Shown piece after piece: positions 12,342 through 24,096 of a stretch of 64,000 nucleotides of DNA. Both the position numbers and the translations under genes were made by a program. Under the pieces are notes generated by a model that was given only the letters and a program-made list of their open reading frames with translations, was not told where the DNA came from and ran no database searches. Every line of letters starts with the position of its first letter. Position 1 is the stretch's first letter. Source of the stretch: Triticum aestivum (Eukaryota > Streptophyta > Magnoliopsida > Poales > Poaceae); NCBI RefSeq assembly GCF_018294505.1, contig NC_057809.1:506875914-506939913 (forward strand). Reading direction: 5' to 3'.

Positions 12342-12813
12342 TGTCAGTGTCAAAACCGGCGGATCTTGGGTAGGGGGTCCCGAGCTGTGCGTCTAAGGCG
12401 AATGGTAACAGGAGGCGGGGGACACAATGTTTTACCCAGGTTCGGGCCCTCTTGATTGAGGTAAAACCCTACGTCCTGCTTGATTAATATTGATGATATG
12501 GGTAGTACAAGAGTAGATCTACCACGAGATCGGAGAGGCTAAACCCTAGAAGCTAGCCTATGGTATGATTGTATGTTGTCCTACGGACTAAAACCCTCCG
12601 GTTTATATAGACACCGGAGAGGTTAGGGTTACACAAGGTCGGTTACAAAGGAGCAGATATACATATCCGTATTGCCTAGCCTGCCTTCCACGCCAAGTAG
12701 AGTCCCATCCGGACACGAGATGAAGTTTTCAACCTTGTATCTTCATAGTCTAACAGTCCGGCCAAAGGATATAGTCCGGCTGTCCGGAGACCCCCTAATC
12801 GAGGACTCCCACA
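12342..12813 (-). repeat. 3' LTR of element B (472 bp)
   Basis: Plus-strand ends are TGTCAGTGTC and GACTCCCACA. It keeps the TATA box (minus CTATATAAA at 12,610-12,602) inside a CCGGTGT...ACCGG palindrome. Confidence 0.92.
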
Positions 12814-12828
12814 GTAGCCCCTGAACCA
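12814..12828 (-). other. Polypurine tract of element B
   Basis: On the minus strand GGTTCAGGGGCTAC directly precedes the LTR start TGTGGGAG. The same tract (GGTTCGGGGGCTAC) precedes the LTR of element C at 57,713. Confidence 0.8.
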
Positions 12829-13246
12829 GGCTTTCAATGACGATGAGTCCGGTGCGCAGTATTGTCTTCGGCATTGCAAGGCGGGTTCCTCCTATGAATA
12901 TACCACGGAAGAATTTGAATATAAGGGTAGTGTCCGACCCTGCAAAATAAGTTCCACATACCACCGTAGAGAGAATAATATTTCTACAAATCCAATTTGC
13001 TAACTTGTTTTGGCAACACGACATTATGTCACGGCCCGGTGATTATTCAAACCGTTTCCTTTAACTAGCCCCGCACATAACGTGAGGCAGTTTTTTGACA
13101 CGTCTTGTCAAAGCAGAGATCGTGTCCCCTTATCACGGGATTCTCATCAATACGGGTGTAGGTAAACCAACCGTGCCATCGATCACAGCGCTTGGGGGAC
13201 AAGCGAGTTTTACCAGGCTAGTGGAGACGCATAGTTTCGTCCGCCC

Positions 13247-13254
13247 ATATAAAG
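13247..13254 (+). promoter_or_regulatory. TATA box of the antisense gene in element B
   Basis: CATATAAAGGGATA lies 120 bp upstream of the predicted ATG at 13,367. The corresponding gene of element C has TATTAAAGGGATA at the same relative place, so the box and the following AAAGGGATA are shared. It drives transcription opposite to the retrotransposon. Confidence 0.6.
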
Positions 13255-13366
13255 GGATAAGGATTTACTTTTTCATCCACGCCTTCTTCCTCCTTTGCTC
13301 ATCCACCTTCGCACACTCGAGCTCCAGCGCCCATGTTCGCATTTCCCACCTCGACCTTCTCCAACC

Positions 13367-16300
13367 ATGTCCGGAGCGGGAGGCAGGTGGATGGTCTCCT
13401 CTGTCATGGAGGGACACGTCAAGAAGCTGAGGAGAGCCGGATACTTGCCCGACAACATTGCGCACCGGCTCCCAGAGGAGGGGCAGCTCATCCCCACCCC
13501 CAGGCCCCATGAGAGGGTAGTGTTCCTCACCCATTTCCTCCGCGGACTAGGATTTCCTCTCCACCCATTTGTCTGGGGGCTCATGTTCTACTATGGCCTG
13601 GATTTCCACAATCTGGCCCCGAACTTCATCCTCAACATCTCGGCGTTTATCGTCGTGTGCGAGGCTTTCCTTCGCATCAAGCCCCACTTCGGCTTATGGC
13701 TGAAGACTTTCAATGTCAAGCCGAAGGTAGTGAGTGACCGCCAGGCGGAGTGCGGGGTGGGCAAGATGCCCAACATCACATGGCTCGAGGGCTCCTTCGT
13801 TGAGACCATAAAGGGGTGGCAATCGGGGTGGTTCTACATCACCGAGCCGCGTGACCCTACATGGGTAGCGGCCCCCGAGTTCCGATCGGGCTTCCCCACG
13901 CGGCTCACCTCCTGGCAAGAGAAGAGCCTGTCCTGGGGTAGTTCGGGAGAGCTGACCGGACTCCAAACATGTATTCAAAACATGGTGAACAAGAAGCTAA
14001 AACTCGTCAACGTAGTCCAGGTCATGCTCCACCGCCGGATCCTCCCGTGCCAACAACGGGCCTTCAACTTGTGGGAGTTCAACCCGGCGCAGCACCGAAC
14101 TCTGAACGGGCTCTTTGACACAACTCACAAAGATGCCTGGAGGGTGCTGTTCAAGAGCGCCGAGGTCCCCCCTCCCATTACTAAGGATCGCGGATTCAGC
14201 GCGAAGCGCCAAGCCAGCGCGGTAAGCTGCTTTACCTCTTACAGGATACCTATTTTTCATAGATTGACTCCATGCAGGATCTAAACTCCCGTACCTTTGA
14301 CAGGACTGGCAGGAGACGGCCGAACAGATCGACTGTCCGGCTCCTTTGCCCGAAGGCCTAGCAGATGCTCTTCTGGCGAAGATGCTGACTCTGGCTCCTT
14401 ATACGGTGCCGGAGAAGGCCAAGAAGGCCAAAGGAACCCGAAAGAGTTCCCGACGCCAGGCGTCATTGGACTCACTGTCCGAGGACTCTACGGCGCAATC
14501 CTCCCCCGAAGACGAGGAGGCAGAAGAAGATGCTTCCCCTCCAGACAGGGGAGACAAGAAAAGGAAGGCCGCCCCGCCCTAACTAGGGAGGCCGAAGGGT
14601 CCAAGAAGGGGAGGACTCTCCTTCCGGACAGCTCTACCACCGCCGCCGACGGCGAAGACGAGTGGCTGCCCAGGGCCAAGCCCCTGGGGAAGTAGTAAGT
14701 ATTCAGATACCAGAGTAACTCATAGTATTCCTTTGCCGCACTACTTCACCTAACGCCGAAATATGATTATGCAGGCCGCCCCGAGCGTGTATCAATGTAT
14801 CATCGGACGGCTCCCTGGGCTCGTCGGATATGGATAGCGATCCAGTCCCGACCGCCACCTCCCCTCGTCCTGCGGACAACGCCGAGGTGCTGTCTCACGA
14901 GGCACCGGGTCGAGGGGAGACAGTCCCGGAGGCGCCTCAAGGCGGCCTCCCGAACTCCGGGAGCCGAGGGGACAAGGCCCCTAAGAGCTCCGAGTTCGGC
15001 CCTCAGCCGAACACCGTGCTGGAACCTCCAGTGGTTCCGGGCTCGGGCAGGCGGCCTCCTTCTAAGAGGGGCGATACGCCTGTACCGGTGACCTCTGTCC
15101 ATCCAGAGGCGCCGGACAATCTACTGGAAGTGCTTTGCAGCACTTCCATCGACGAGAAGCACCGCACTATCATGAGTACAGTGATCCAGAAGGTTCAGTC
15201 CGCCAAGAGCGGATTGACTGAAGCCTGTGCCAGCCTTCTAACAGGCTTTGAGGTAAGTGTTTGAAATATAGGAAAAATATTACAGCATAGACAGTAGCCC
15301 CTGATGCTCTGTTCGGTGTTCACAAAGAAAAGCCAAACAGAGGATCAAACAATATCGCAGGAGTCTAATATGAGTATGTCAATATGCATATGCAGGCTTT
15401 GCTGTTGGCGTCCGCCGCACTGACTGCGGAGGTCGCTGTACTGAAGCAGGACCTTAAAGGGTCTGGACGAGCTCGGTCTTGCCAAGAGGCAGCTCGAGGA
15501 GAACACAGGTAACTAGTACCTAGTCTGTGGATATGTATAAAAATAGTGCGATTGCAAAATGACAGGATCATCATGAATTTGCCAGGGGCCACGACCGAAG
15601 TGGCGACCCTAAAGCAAGCACTGTCCGAGGCTGAAGATAAAGCGGCCAAGGAGCGCACCGAGCGAGAAAAGCAAGAGGCACGGGTGGGCGAGGTGCAGCA
15701 AGAGCTCCAGGCTCTCGTGACGAAGCATGAGGCGTTGGAGCTTGACTCGAAGACGTGAGAGTCTGAGCTTGCCGCGGCCCTCAAGAGCGCAAAAAGTGCC
15801 AAGGCCGAAGCCCAAAAGGCCCTCCAGGAGATCGACGCAATGAAGAAGATAGCGGCGGGTAAGGCATTCTATATGCAGAGCAAGCATGTAAAAGTAAATT
15901 ACCGATTACTTACCCGAATTCGGAGCTCTCCAGGAGCGTTCGCAGATTTGCCCCACAGTGTGTCGGATGCCGCACAGTTTTACCAGGCCGAGGAGGGAAG
16001 CTCAACGGAGAAGCTGTTCTGGTCTCAGTATACTGGGACTGAACACCCGATGCCTCTGAGCGACCAGCTAAAGCAGCTGGTCGAGCTGCACAAGGCGGCC
16101 GAACAGGCCATGAAGGGCCTTATAGTCCGGCTGTGGCCTGGCGACGCCCTTCCGAACAGCTACTACGGCCTGGTGAGGCGGCTTGTGGATGCCTGCCCAC
16201 GGCTGGAGGTCGTCAAGCGGTCTATCTGCATCGAAGGTGCACGCCGAGCTTTCACCCGTGTGAACGTGTAGTGGGCTAAGCTAAACGTCGTGAAGCTGAT

Positions 16301-16421
16301 CAAGGAAGGGCCGCCGCAGGGCAAGGAGCATCGCACCCCCGGAATTTATTATGAGGGTGTCCTGAAGGGTGCCCGTCTTGTAGCGGACGAATGTTCAAAG
16401 GATGTAATATTTGAGTAAACT
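13367..16421 (+). pseudogene. Antisense accessory gene of element B (aORF), multi-exon, decayed
   Basis: It is transcribed opposite to the element. Exon 1 is 13,367-14,221 (285 codons from MSGAGGRWMVSS), ending at GCGCG|GTAAGC. Exon 2 begins after TTTGACAG at 14,304 in the same phase (DWQETAEQID). Later exons are at about 14,775-15,252 (donor GAG|GTAAGTG), about 15,396-15,509, about 15,590-15,890 (coiled coil, TLKQALSEAEDKAAKERTE) and about 15,930-16,421 (C-terminal helices). The N-terminal domain (FLTHFLRGLGFPLHPF) resembles the plant family called putative gypsy-type transposon (Pfam PF04195, from memory). Lesions are a frameshift near 14,578, TGA at 15,756 and TAG at 16,269. Function is unknown. 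It is homologous to the genes at 54,615-57,388 and 48,538-52,191. Confidence 0.75.
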
Positions 16422-17155
16422 TGCTCGTGTGATCCTGTATGATGAAAACTTGTTTCATATGCACTATGCAACGCTTGTGTGAATTTAAAGTATTACCTTC
16501 TGTTTGGCTGTTTATCCAATCTGAGAGATGGCTAGTCCTCGGCTTCTGCCCCCATGCCACGAGTGCTCGGGTGTTTGGGATAAACGTGAGCACTCTTGTT
16601 CCCATGTTTGGGTCCTTCAAGGGAGGTGCTCAGCACAACGAACAAGGCAACCAGACTAATAATGCTTTATCACTCTCACTTAGCCATAGAATTCTATAAT
16701 TTTAAATTTCGACGAAGCCCCTGGTATTCGGAAGGCCGAATTCGGGGCGTGATACACGCCTTTAAGCCGGACAGGGCCGGCCCCTCGCTCTAAGCGGCAT
16801 AAGCCTTTAGGGACTCGAAAACCTCGCCGAATAGCGACCAGTATCTCGCCTTATCATGACAGTCAGTTTTAGCTTTCTCTACTAAGGTGCTTAGCCTAGC
16901 AGAACCAGGGCACAATCGCAGTAGTTCTCCTAGCGCTACCTTAGCCGATAGAGCGGAACGTAAGGTACCAAAACATAGGAGCCGGGCAAACCCAACATTT
17001 GACCAAAGGCATGATTCGGAGCTGATGCATATAATGCTATAAGTTCGGGGTGCCGCACTTGTGAAAGTGTTCGGACTTTTCAACATATTGTGGGGTACGT
17101 AAGCCCCTGGTGTATTGGTCGTACCAAAGTGTACGGTTGCAAGGCGTCATTAATG

Positions 17156-17210
<55 letters not shown>

Positions 17211-17668
17211 CAAGAATGCAATAATAGTCATAATGTTATGCGTTGTTTATTCAAAAAGGTGCGTTAAAGCAGAATGATACAGATGGTGCGATAAGCAAAG
17301 AGTAGGACTATGTCCCTTCCAAGGGCAAGCTGAGGAACAGTATTAAATCAAATATTTCGCTCGTTATTGTAATCCACCTGGGAATTCCATGGTGTGACGT
17401 AGCTTTCTGCCTCCTTGGTTGCTGCATCATGTGTTCGGCAATAGTGCTGCCGAACATGGTTTCCAGAGATTAAGGTCCTGAAAAAGAGAAAAATAACCAA
17501 ACGGGAAGCCCCTAGTGTGGTTTAAGCCGCGTCTTGGGGCGTGCCGCAGTTGTGCCCCCTCCCCACCTGTGCCCATGGTATTTTTAATGCATAATTATGT
17601 ACGCGTGGCACGAGTTTCGCCGTTCGGCCGGGACTGGGGTGGGGGCCGCATTGCTACGCGAGCTCAGA
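16422..17668 (-). other. Element B non-coding region between antisense gene and protease
   Basis: No reading frame of note. In C the RT-RNase H-integrase block occupies this place, and here it is absent. It includes a dinucleotide microsatellite at about 17,159-17,209. Confidence 0.6.
17159..17209. repeat. (AT)n microsatellite, about 25 units
   Basis: An uninterrupted AT run within the non-coding part of element B. It is likely to vary in length between accessions. Confidence 0.95.
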
Positions 17669-20600
17669 TCACGCCAGGCGGTCTAGTTGCCGATTTCTCC
17701 GAGCGCGCTTGAAGGTGTCCGGGTCTTGAAACGCCGAACTGGTGGATTGCCTTGAGAGGCTGCTTTGCGCTTCTGCTGCGAGGGCCGCGGTGTGCTCCTC
17801 GGTTCGGAGAGAGCGCTCTGTGTTTCCATTGACTGTAATAACCCCGCGAGGTCCTGGCATCTTGAGCTTGAGGTATGCATAATGTGGTACCGCATTGAAT
17901 CTCGCAAATGCGGTTCGCTCGAGCAGTGCATGATAACCACTGCGGAAATGGGACTATATCGAAGATTAACTCTTCGCTTCAGAAGTTATCCGGGGATCCG
18001 AAGACCACTTCCAATGTAATTGAGCCTGTGCAATGGGCCTCTACACCTGGAATGACGCCTTTAAAGGTCGTTTTTGTGGGTTTGATCCTTGAGGGGTCTA
18101 TACCCATTTTGTGCACTGTGTCCTGATAAAGCAGGTTCAGGCTGCTGCCGCCATCCATAAGGACTCGAGTGAGGTGAAATCCGTCAATGATTGGGTCCAG
18201 AACCAGTGCGGCGAATCCGCCATGACGAATACTAGTGGGATGGTCCCTGCGATCGAAAGTGATCGGATAGGAGGACCATGGGTTGAACTTTGGGGCGACT
18301 GGCTCCAACGCATATACGTCCCTGAGCGCACGCTTCCGCTCCCTCTTGGGGATATGCGTTGCGTATATCACGTTCACCGTCCGCACTTGTGGGGGAAACC
18401 TCTTCTGTCCTCCGGTGTGTGGCTGCCGGGGCTCCTCCTCGTCATCGCTATGTGGCCCCTTGTCCTTGTTTTCGGCAATTAACTTGTCGGCCTGCTTGAA
18501 CACCCAACAATCCCTGTTGGTTTGATTGGCTGGCTTTTCTGGGGTGCCGTGTATTTGACACGAGCGATCGAGTATACGGCCCAAGCTGGACGGACCCAGC
18601 GTACTTTGTTTGAATGGCTTTTTCCGCTGACCGGGTTTAGAGCATTTGAATCCGGCATTGACTGTCGTATCCTCGGTATTATCGCTGTTAATGTGGCGCT
18701 TATGTTTGTTGCGACGTGACCTGCTATTGCCATCCTTGGTATCCAAAGTACCATGATTCTTTGATATGTTATTACTGCGAGCCAGCCAGCTGTCTTCTCC
18801 TGCACAAAAGCAGGTCATGAGTGTCGTGAGGGCTGCCATAGATTTTGGCTTTTCCTGACCAAGGTGCCGGGCTAGCCATTCGTCGCGGATGTTGTATTTG
18901 AAAGCCGTTAGGGCCTCTGCATCCGGACAATCGACGATTTGATTTTTCTTTGTTAGAAACCGAGTCCAGAATTGCCTGGCCGATTCTTCTGGCTACTGAA
19001 TTATGTGGCTCAAGTCATCGGCATCTGGTGGCCGCACATAAGTGCCCTGGAAGTTGTCGAGGAATGCGGCTTCCAGATCTTCCCAACAGCTAATGGACTC
19101 TGCTGGCAAGCTGTTAAGCCAATGCCGCGCTGGTCCCTTGAGCTTTAGTGGGAGGTATTTGATGGCGTGTAAGTCATCACCGCGGGCCATGTGGATGTGG
19201 AGGAGGAAATCCTCGATCCATACCGCGGGATCTATTGTGCCATCGTATGATTCAATATTTACGGGTTTGAAACCTTCTGGGATTTGATGATCCATTACTT
19301 CGTCTGTGAGGCATAAGGGGTGTGAGACGCCTCTGTATTGGGCTATATCGTGACGCAGCTCGAATGGGTCTTGCCCGCTGTGTTCGGCCCGATCGGATTT
19401 ACTTTTACTGTATCCGGCGTGACGTTTATCGTCTCGCATAGTGGCGCGCCCTCATGATCCATAGATCGATCTTGCATGCTTTGCTTTGTCCTCCAATATG
19501 TCTCGCAGGTCTGGCGTATCTCCCCATGCCTTTTTATTTGAATGGCGTCGGGGTGCAGGCTGAGTTTTTGGCTGGAATGCCTCTCTATCGCGGCCATGAG
19601 GTGGCCGATCAGCCGCGTCATACACTTCTTCCTCCAGTCGGGGTAGCAAGCTGCATTTTTGGGTAACTCTTGGAGGGGTGCTCGAGTTTATATTCCTCGG
19701 CCGCGAGGACTTCAGTCCATCTGTCAGCTAGCAGGTCTTGATCAGCTTGAAGCTGCTGCTGCTTTTTCTTAAGGCTAATTGCCGTGGCTATAAGCCGGCG
19801 TTTGAAGCGCTCTTGTTCAACGGGATCCTCTGGCACGGCGAATTCATCATCGCCGAGGCTTGCCTCGTCTTTGGAGGGGGCATGTAATTATCATCCTCCG
19901 CCTCTCCATCTGCCGCTCTCTCAGGAGGGCTGGCTCCTCCATCCTCCTACTCTAAATCTTGCTGGAGGGGATTGTTGTTGTCTTCGGCACTATCCGGAGT
20001 GTTATTATCTCGTGTGCCGGTATCACCACTTTTGCTTTGGCGGGACTTAGAGCGGCGCCGCTGACGTTGGCGCTTGGGTTGCTTCTTGGAGGGGTCATCC
20101 TCCGCTATCTCGTCGCCATTGCCTTCTTTGGGTGTATCCATCATGTATATATCGTATGATGAGGTGGCTGTCCAGTGCCCTGTGGGCAGTGGTTCCTCTT
20201 CGTCTCCCGCATCGTCGTCCATACCGTCGATGTCTTTGGAGTCGAAGTCGAGCATGTCGGTTAAGTCAAGGACAGTGGCTACTAAGTGGGTGGTGGGTGG
20301 GCCGCGAATTTCTTCGTCGTCCGCATCCCAGTCCTGCCGGACATAGTTCGGCCAGGATCCTCCTGACAAGAAGAGAGACCTTAATGAGTTCAGTATGTCG
20401 CCAAAGGGCGAGTGCTGAAAAATATCCGTGGAGGTAAACTCCATGATCGGCGCCCAATCGAATTCGATAGGAACGGACGCAGGCGGTTCGGAGTCCGCGG
20501 CCGGAGAAGGATCCGGCAGTTTAACAACACGGCTCTCGTGCAAGGTAAGGTTGATGTTTGGCTTGATCGCCGTTGAGGGTAAGGCCTCCGTGGCGGGGTC

Positions 20601-20944
20601 CATCCACCCGTCCATGGACGGCGCAACTGGCTCCGAATTGAGGGTCGGAGTGGCTGCCTGTGCGATCTCCTGAACACTGTCCGATGGTAGAGCTAAATCG
20701 TACTCATCGTGACCGCGTGACGCACAAGGCAGAGGCTCGAATCCATTGAAGATCAAGTCTCCACGGATATCGGCCGTGTAGTTCAAGCTTCCAAACCTGA
20801 CCTGGTGGCAGGGGCGTAATTTTCAATCTGCTCCAGATGGCCAAGCGAATTGGCCCACAGTGCAAAGCCGCCGAACACGAAGATCTGTTCGGTGAGAAAA
20901 GTCTCACCCTGGACTGCATCGCTATCGATGATAGTAGGAGCCAT
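17669..20944 (-). pseudogene. Element B gag-protease, broken
   Basis: It begins at ATG 20,944 (MAPTIIDSDAVQGE). A frame change near 20,785 joins it to NYTADIRGDLIF. A glutamine-rich coiled segment (LKKKQQQLQADQDLLADRW) follows near 19,780, then the gag core at 19,439-18,993 (HWLNSLPAESISCWEDLEAA). A TAG near 19,000 sits in the phase of WTRFLTKKNQ. Next come a knuckle-like CQIHG...NRDCW and the protease at about 18,130 (VLMDGGSSLNLLY), ending near 17,690 with MPGPRGVITVNG. The protein order matches gag-protease of C/E, then stops where RT should begin. Confidence 0.8.
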
Positions 20945-20972
20945 CAAGCCTAACGGCGACGACACAGAGGAA

Positions 20973-20991
20973 CTCTCAATGAAAGCACCAA
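20973..20991 (-). other. Primer-binding site of element B
   Basis: On the minus strand TTGGTGCTTTCATTGAGAG directly follows the LTR end (ACACCGACA). The same site follows the LTRs at 35,163 and 58,204. Confidence 0.8.
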
Positions 20992-21435
20992 TGTCGGTGT
21001 CAAAACCGGCGGATCTCGGGTAGGGGGTCCCGAACTGTGCGTCTAAGGCGGATGGTAACAGGAGGCAGGGGACACAATGTTTTACCCAGGTCTGGGCCCT
21101 CTTGATGGAGGTAAAACCCTACGTCTTGCTTGATTAATATTGATGATATGGGTAGTACAAGAGTAGATCTACCACGAGATCGGAGGCTAAACCCTAGAAG
21201 CTAGCCTATGGTATGATTGTATGTTGTCTTACGGACTAAAACCCTAGAAGTTACACAAGGTCGGTTACAAAGGAGGAGATATACATATCCGTATTGCCTA
21301 GCTTGCCTTCCACGTCAAGTAGAGTCCCATCTAGACACGAGACGAAGTTTTCAACCTTGTATCTTCGTAGTTTAACAGTCCGGCCAAAGGATATAGTCCG
21401 GCTGTCCGGAGACCCCCTAATCCAGGACTCCCACA
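20992..21435 (-). repeat. 5' LTR of element B (444 bp), TATA box deleted
   Basis: It matches 12,342-12,813 but lacks the stretch holding the CCGGTGT-CTATATAAA-CCGG hairpin (between CTAAAACCCT and AGTTACACAAGG near 21,250). The promoter LTR of this element has therefore lost its core promoter. Confidence 0.9.
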
Positions 21436-21440
21436 ACGTG
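21436..21440. repeat. Right target-site duplication of element B
   Basis: ACGTG against ACGCG on the left. The Angela LTR resumes directly after it. Confidence 0.85.
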
Positions 21441-23040
21441 GTTGATGTAGTCGTACGTCTTCACAATCCGACCGATCCAAGTACCGAACGCACGGCACCT
21501 CCGAGTTCAGCACACGTTCAACTCGGTGACGTCCCACAAACTCCGATCTAGCAGAGCTTCGAGGAAGAGTTCCGTCAGCATGATGGCGTGATGACGGTGA
21601 TGATGATGCTACAGACGCAGGGCTTCGTCTAAGCACCGCTACAATATGACCGAGGTGGATTATGGTGGAGGGGGCACCGCACACGACTAAAAAATCAACT
21701 GATCAACTTGTGTGTCCAAGGGGTGCCTCCCTCCCTCGTATATAAAGGAGTGGAGGAAGGGGAGGGCCGGTCCTCTATTATGGCATGCCCTGGGGAGTCC
21801 TACTCCCACTGGGAGTAGGATTCCCCCCTTCCATGTAGTAGGAGTAGGAGAGAAGGAAAGGGAAAAGAGAAGAGAAGGAAGGAGGGGGCGCCGCCCCTCC
21901 CCCCTAGTCCAATTCAGACTAGGCCTTGGGGGGCGTGCAGCCTCCCCTCTCTCTTTCCCCTAAAGCCCAATAAGGCCCATATACTCCCCGGCGAAGTCCC
22001 GTAACTCTCCGGTACTCTGATAAATACCCGAACCACTTAGAACCTTTTCGATGTCCGAATATAGCCTTCCAATATATCGATCTTTACGTCTCGAACATTT
22101 AGAGACTCCTCGTCATGCCCCTGATCTCATCCGGGACTCCGAACAACCTTCAGTACATCAAAACACATAAACTCATAATACCAATCGTCACCGAACGTTA
22201 AGTGTGCGGACCCTACGGGTTCGAGAACTATGTAGACATGACCGAGACTCATCTTCGGTCAATAACCAATAGCGAAACCTGGATGCTCATATTGGCTCCT
22301 ACATATTCTACGAAGATCTTCATCGGTCAAACCGCATAACGGTATACGTTGTTCCCTTTGTCATCGGTCTGTTACTTGCCCGAGATTCGATCGTCGGTAT
22401 CTCAATACCTAGTTCAATTTCATGACCGGTAAGTCTCTTTACTCGTTCTGTAATGCATCATCCCACAACTAACTCATTAGTCACATTGCTTGCAAGGCTT
22501 ATAGTGATGTGCATTACTGAGAGGGCCCAGAGATATCTCTCCGACAATCGGAGTGACAAATTGTAATCTCGATCTATGCCAACTCAACAAGTACCATCGG
22601 AGACACCTATAGAGCACCTTTATAATCACCCAGTTACGTTATGACGTTTGGTAGCACACAAAGTGTTCCTCCGATATTTGGGAGTTGCATAATCTCATAG
22701 TCAGAGGAACATGTATAAGTCATGAAGAAAGCAGTAGCAACAAACTAAACGCTCATCGTGCTAAGCTAACGGAATGGGTCAAGTCAATCACATCATTCTC
22801 TAATGATGTGATCCCGTTAATCAAATGACAACTCATGTCTATGGCTAGAAAACTTAACCATCTTTGATTCAACGAGCTAGTCAAGTAGAGGCAAACTAGT
22901 AACACTCTGTTTGTCTATGTATTCACACATGTACTAAGTTTCCGGTTAATACAATTGTAGCATGAATAATAAACATTTATCATGATATAAGGAAATATAA
23001 ATGAGAACTTTATTATTGCCTCTAGGGCATATTTCCTTCA
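21441..23040 (-). repeat. 5' LTR of Angela-type element, outer 1.6 kb
   Basis: It continues the LTR from 12,336. It contains the polypurine/pyrimidine and GCCGCC-rich region near 21,840-21,910 and ends GCATATTTCCTTCA at 23,040. The five bases after it (CTGGC) should be the TSD, but the partner is outside the window. Confidence 0.9.
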
Positions 23041-23508
23041 CTGGCCTCGGTGGAGACTCGACCATGGCGAACAACGTGATCACCGCAGGACCACGACTGA
23101 CAGCCCTGCAAAGATGGACGGTGTGGAGGAAGAGACGATGGGCGACCATGGCGGACAGTGCAACCATGACGGACGTCATGGAGGAGGAGGCGGGACCATG
23201 GCGGGCGGCATAGAAGAGAAGGTATCGTGACCACCATGGACGACACCGGCACGACTGCCCGCGTGGACAGACGGCGTGGAGTAGGAGATGACGAGACTGG
23301 GTATATGCAAATCGAGTTTTTAGCAAAACGACTCATGGTCGTTTTTCTATAAACACGGAATTCCAGGTTTTAGAAAACCAAGTTTCCTATATCCAAGGAT
23401 TAGTTGAAGTAGCCAAACGGGATTTTATCCAGTTAGGCTGTTTTCCAGGTTTATAGAGAATGGATTCTATATATTCCACTTATCCAAACAACCTCTAAGG
23501 GTTGGGGT
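23041..23508. other. Intergenic DNA at the Angela border
   Basis: Contains several scattered GACCATGGCGGA-like words (about 23,060-23,210), which look like degenerate tandem repetition. I recognise no gene. Confidence 0.4.
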
Positions 23509-24096
23509 GGACAAAGACCTCATAACACTTTCCTTTTCCTATTCTATTTGAGTTGAAAATCCTATAAACCGAACTAGCGTCCCATGGAAAGTCTTCTCTG
23601 GTCTCCCTCAAAACAAAGGAATTGGTGTCCGACAATTTTTCAACAAACACAATGTCTTAAGAAAACATGTTTCTAGTCTTTGCGTTTACCGTTCATACGT
23701 GACATTTTGGTTCCCGTACGTGCATGACTTCTCGATTTCCACACTTAAACCTGATTACCAATGCACGGCTTGATGCGGGTCATGTTTGTCGACACGAACA
23801 TGGAAAAATCTGAATTCAATCAAACTCAACTTGTTTGCTGCCCAGGGAGTAGCCAGGAGATTCGGTCAGTGAATTAAACGCCGGAATATGGCGAAAGGCA
23901 TCATAATTTAACTGAGCTCCCACACAAGTCATTTTCCTGGGGTTTTAGGATCATTTTCCACTCTTTACATGGGGTTTTCATGATTTGCCCCAAGGTTGTC
24001 TCAATGACTAGTGACCCCGGCCCCACCCGTCAATCTGGATCGGGGATGGGGGGGGGGGGGGATCATCAAAGTTAGAAGTAAAGTGTGGGCTAAGAT
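23509..24096 (+). repeat. Unidentified 0.6-kb repeat, copy 1
   Basis: It begins GGACAAAGAC and ends GGCTAAGAT. A second copy in the same orientation lies at 25,238-25,850. It has no TG...CA ends or coding frame. A run of 14 Gs (about 24,047-24,060) lies near its end and may be unreliable in length. Confidence 0.75.

Larger units (their letters stand above)
12342..21435 (-). mobile_element. Element B: non-autonomous Tat-lineage gypsy element without RT or integrase
   Basis: Minus-strand LTR element: 5' LTR 21,435-20,992, PBS, gag-protease 20,944-17,669, about 1.2 kb of non-coding DNA, an opposite-strand gene (13,367-16,421), PPT, and 3' LTR 12,813-12,342. No RT, RNase H or integrase motif was found. 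LTR termini, LTR body and PBS are those of C/E. The two LTRs differ at roughly 19 positions in 440 (about 4%) plus a deletion in the 5' LTR. A 5-bp TSD flanks it, and it splits the Angela LTR. Confidence 0.9.
5991..23040 (-). mobile_element. Angela/BARE-1/WIS-type Ty1/copia element, minus strand, interrupted by A and B
   Basis: Read on the minus strand: 5' LTR 23,040 to 12,211 (split by element B), tRNA-Met-type primer-binding site, decayed gag and pol, polypurine tract, then 3' LTR from 7,143 leftward, cut by element A at 5,990. LTR ends are TGAAGGAAATATGCCC and TTCCCCAATA (last dinucleotide decayed from CA). Gag (DWIHDLKIIL-like), integrase (GHIGVKHMKKIH, RSDHGGEY) and RT fragments are typical of this family. 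With B removed the element is about 8 kb. By eye the 3' LTR and the matching part of the 5' LTR differ at roughly 55-60 of about 1,150 positions (about 5%). Confidence 0.92.
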
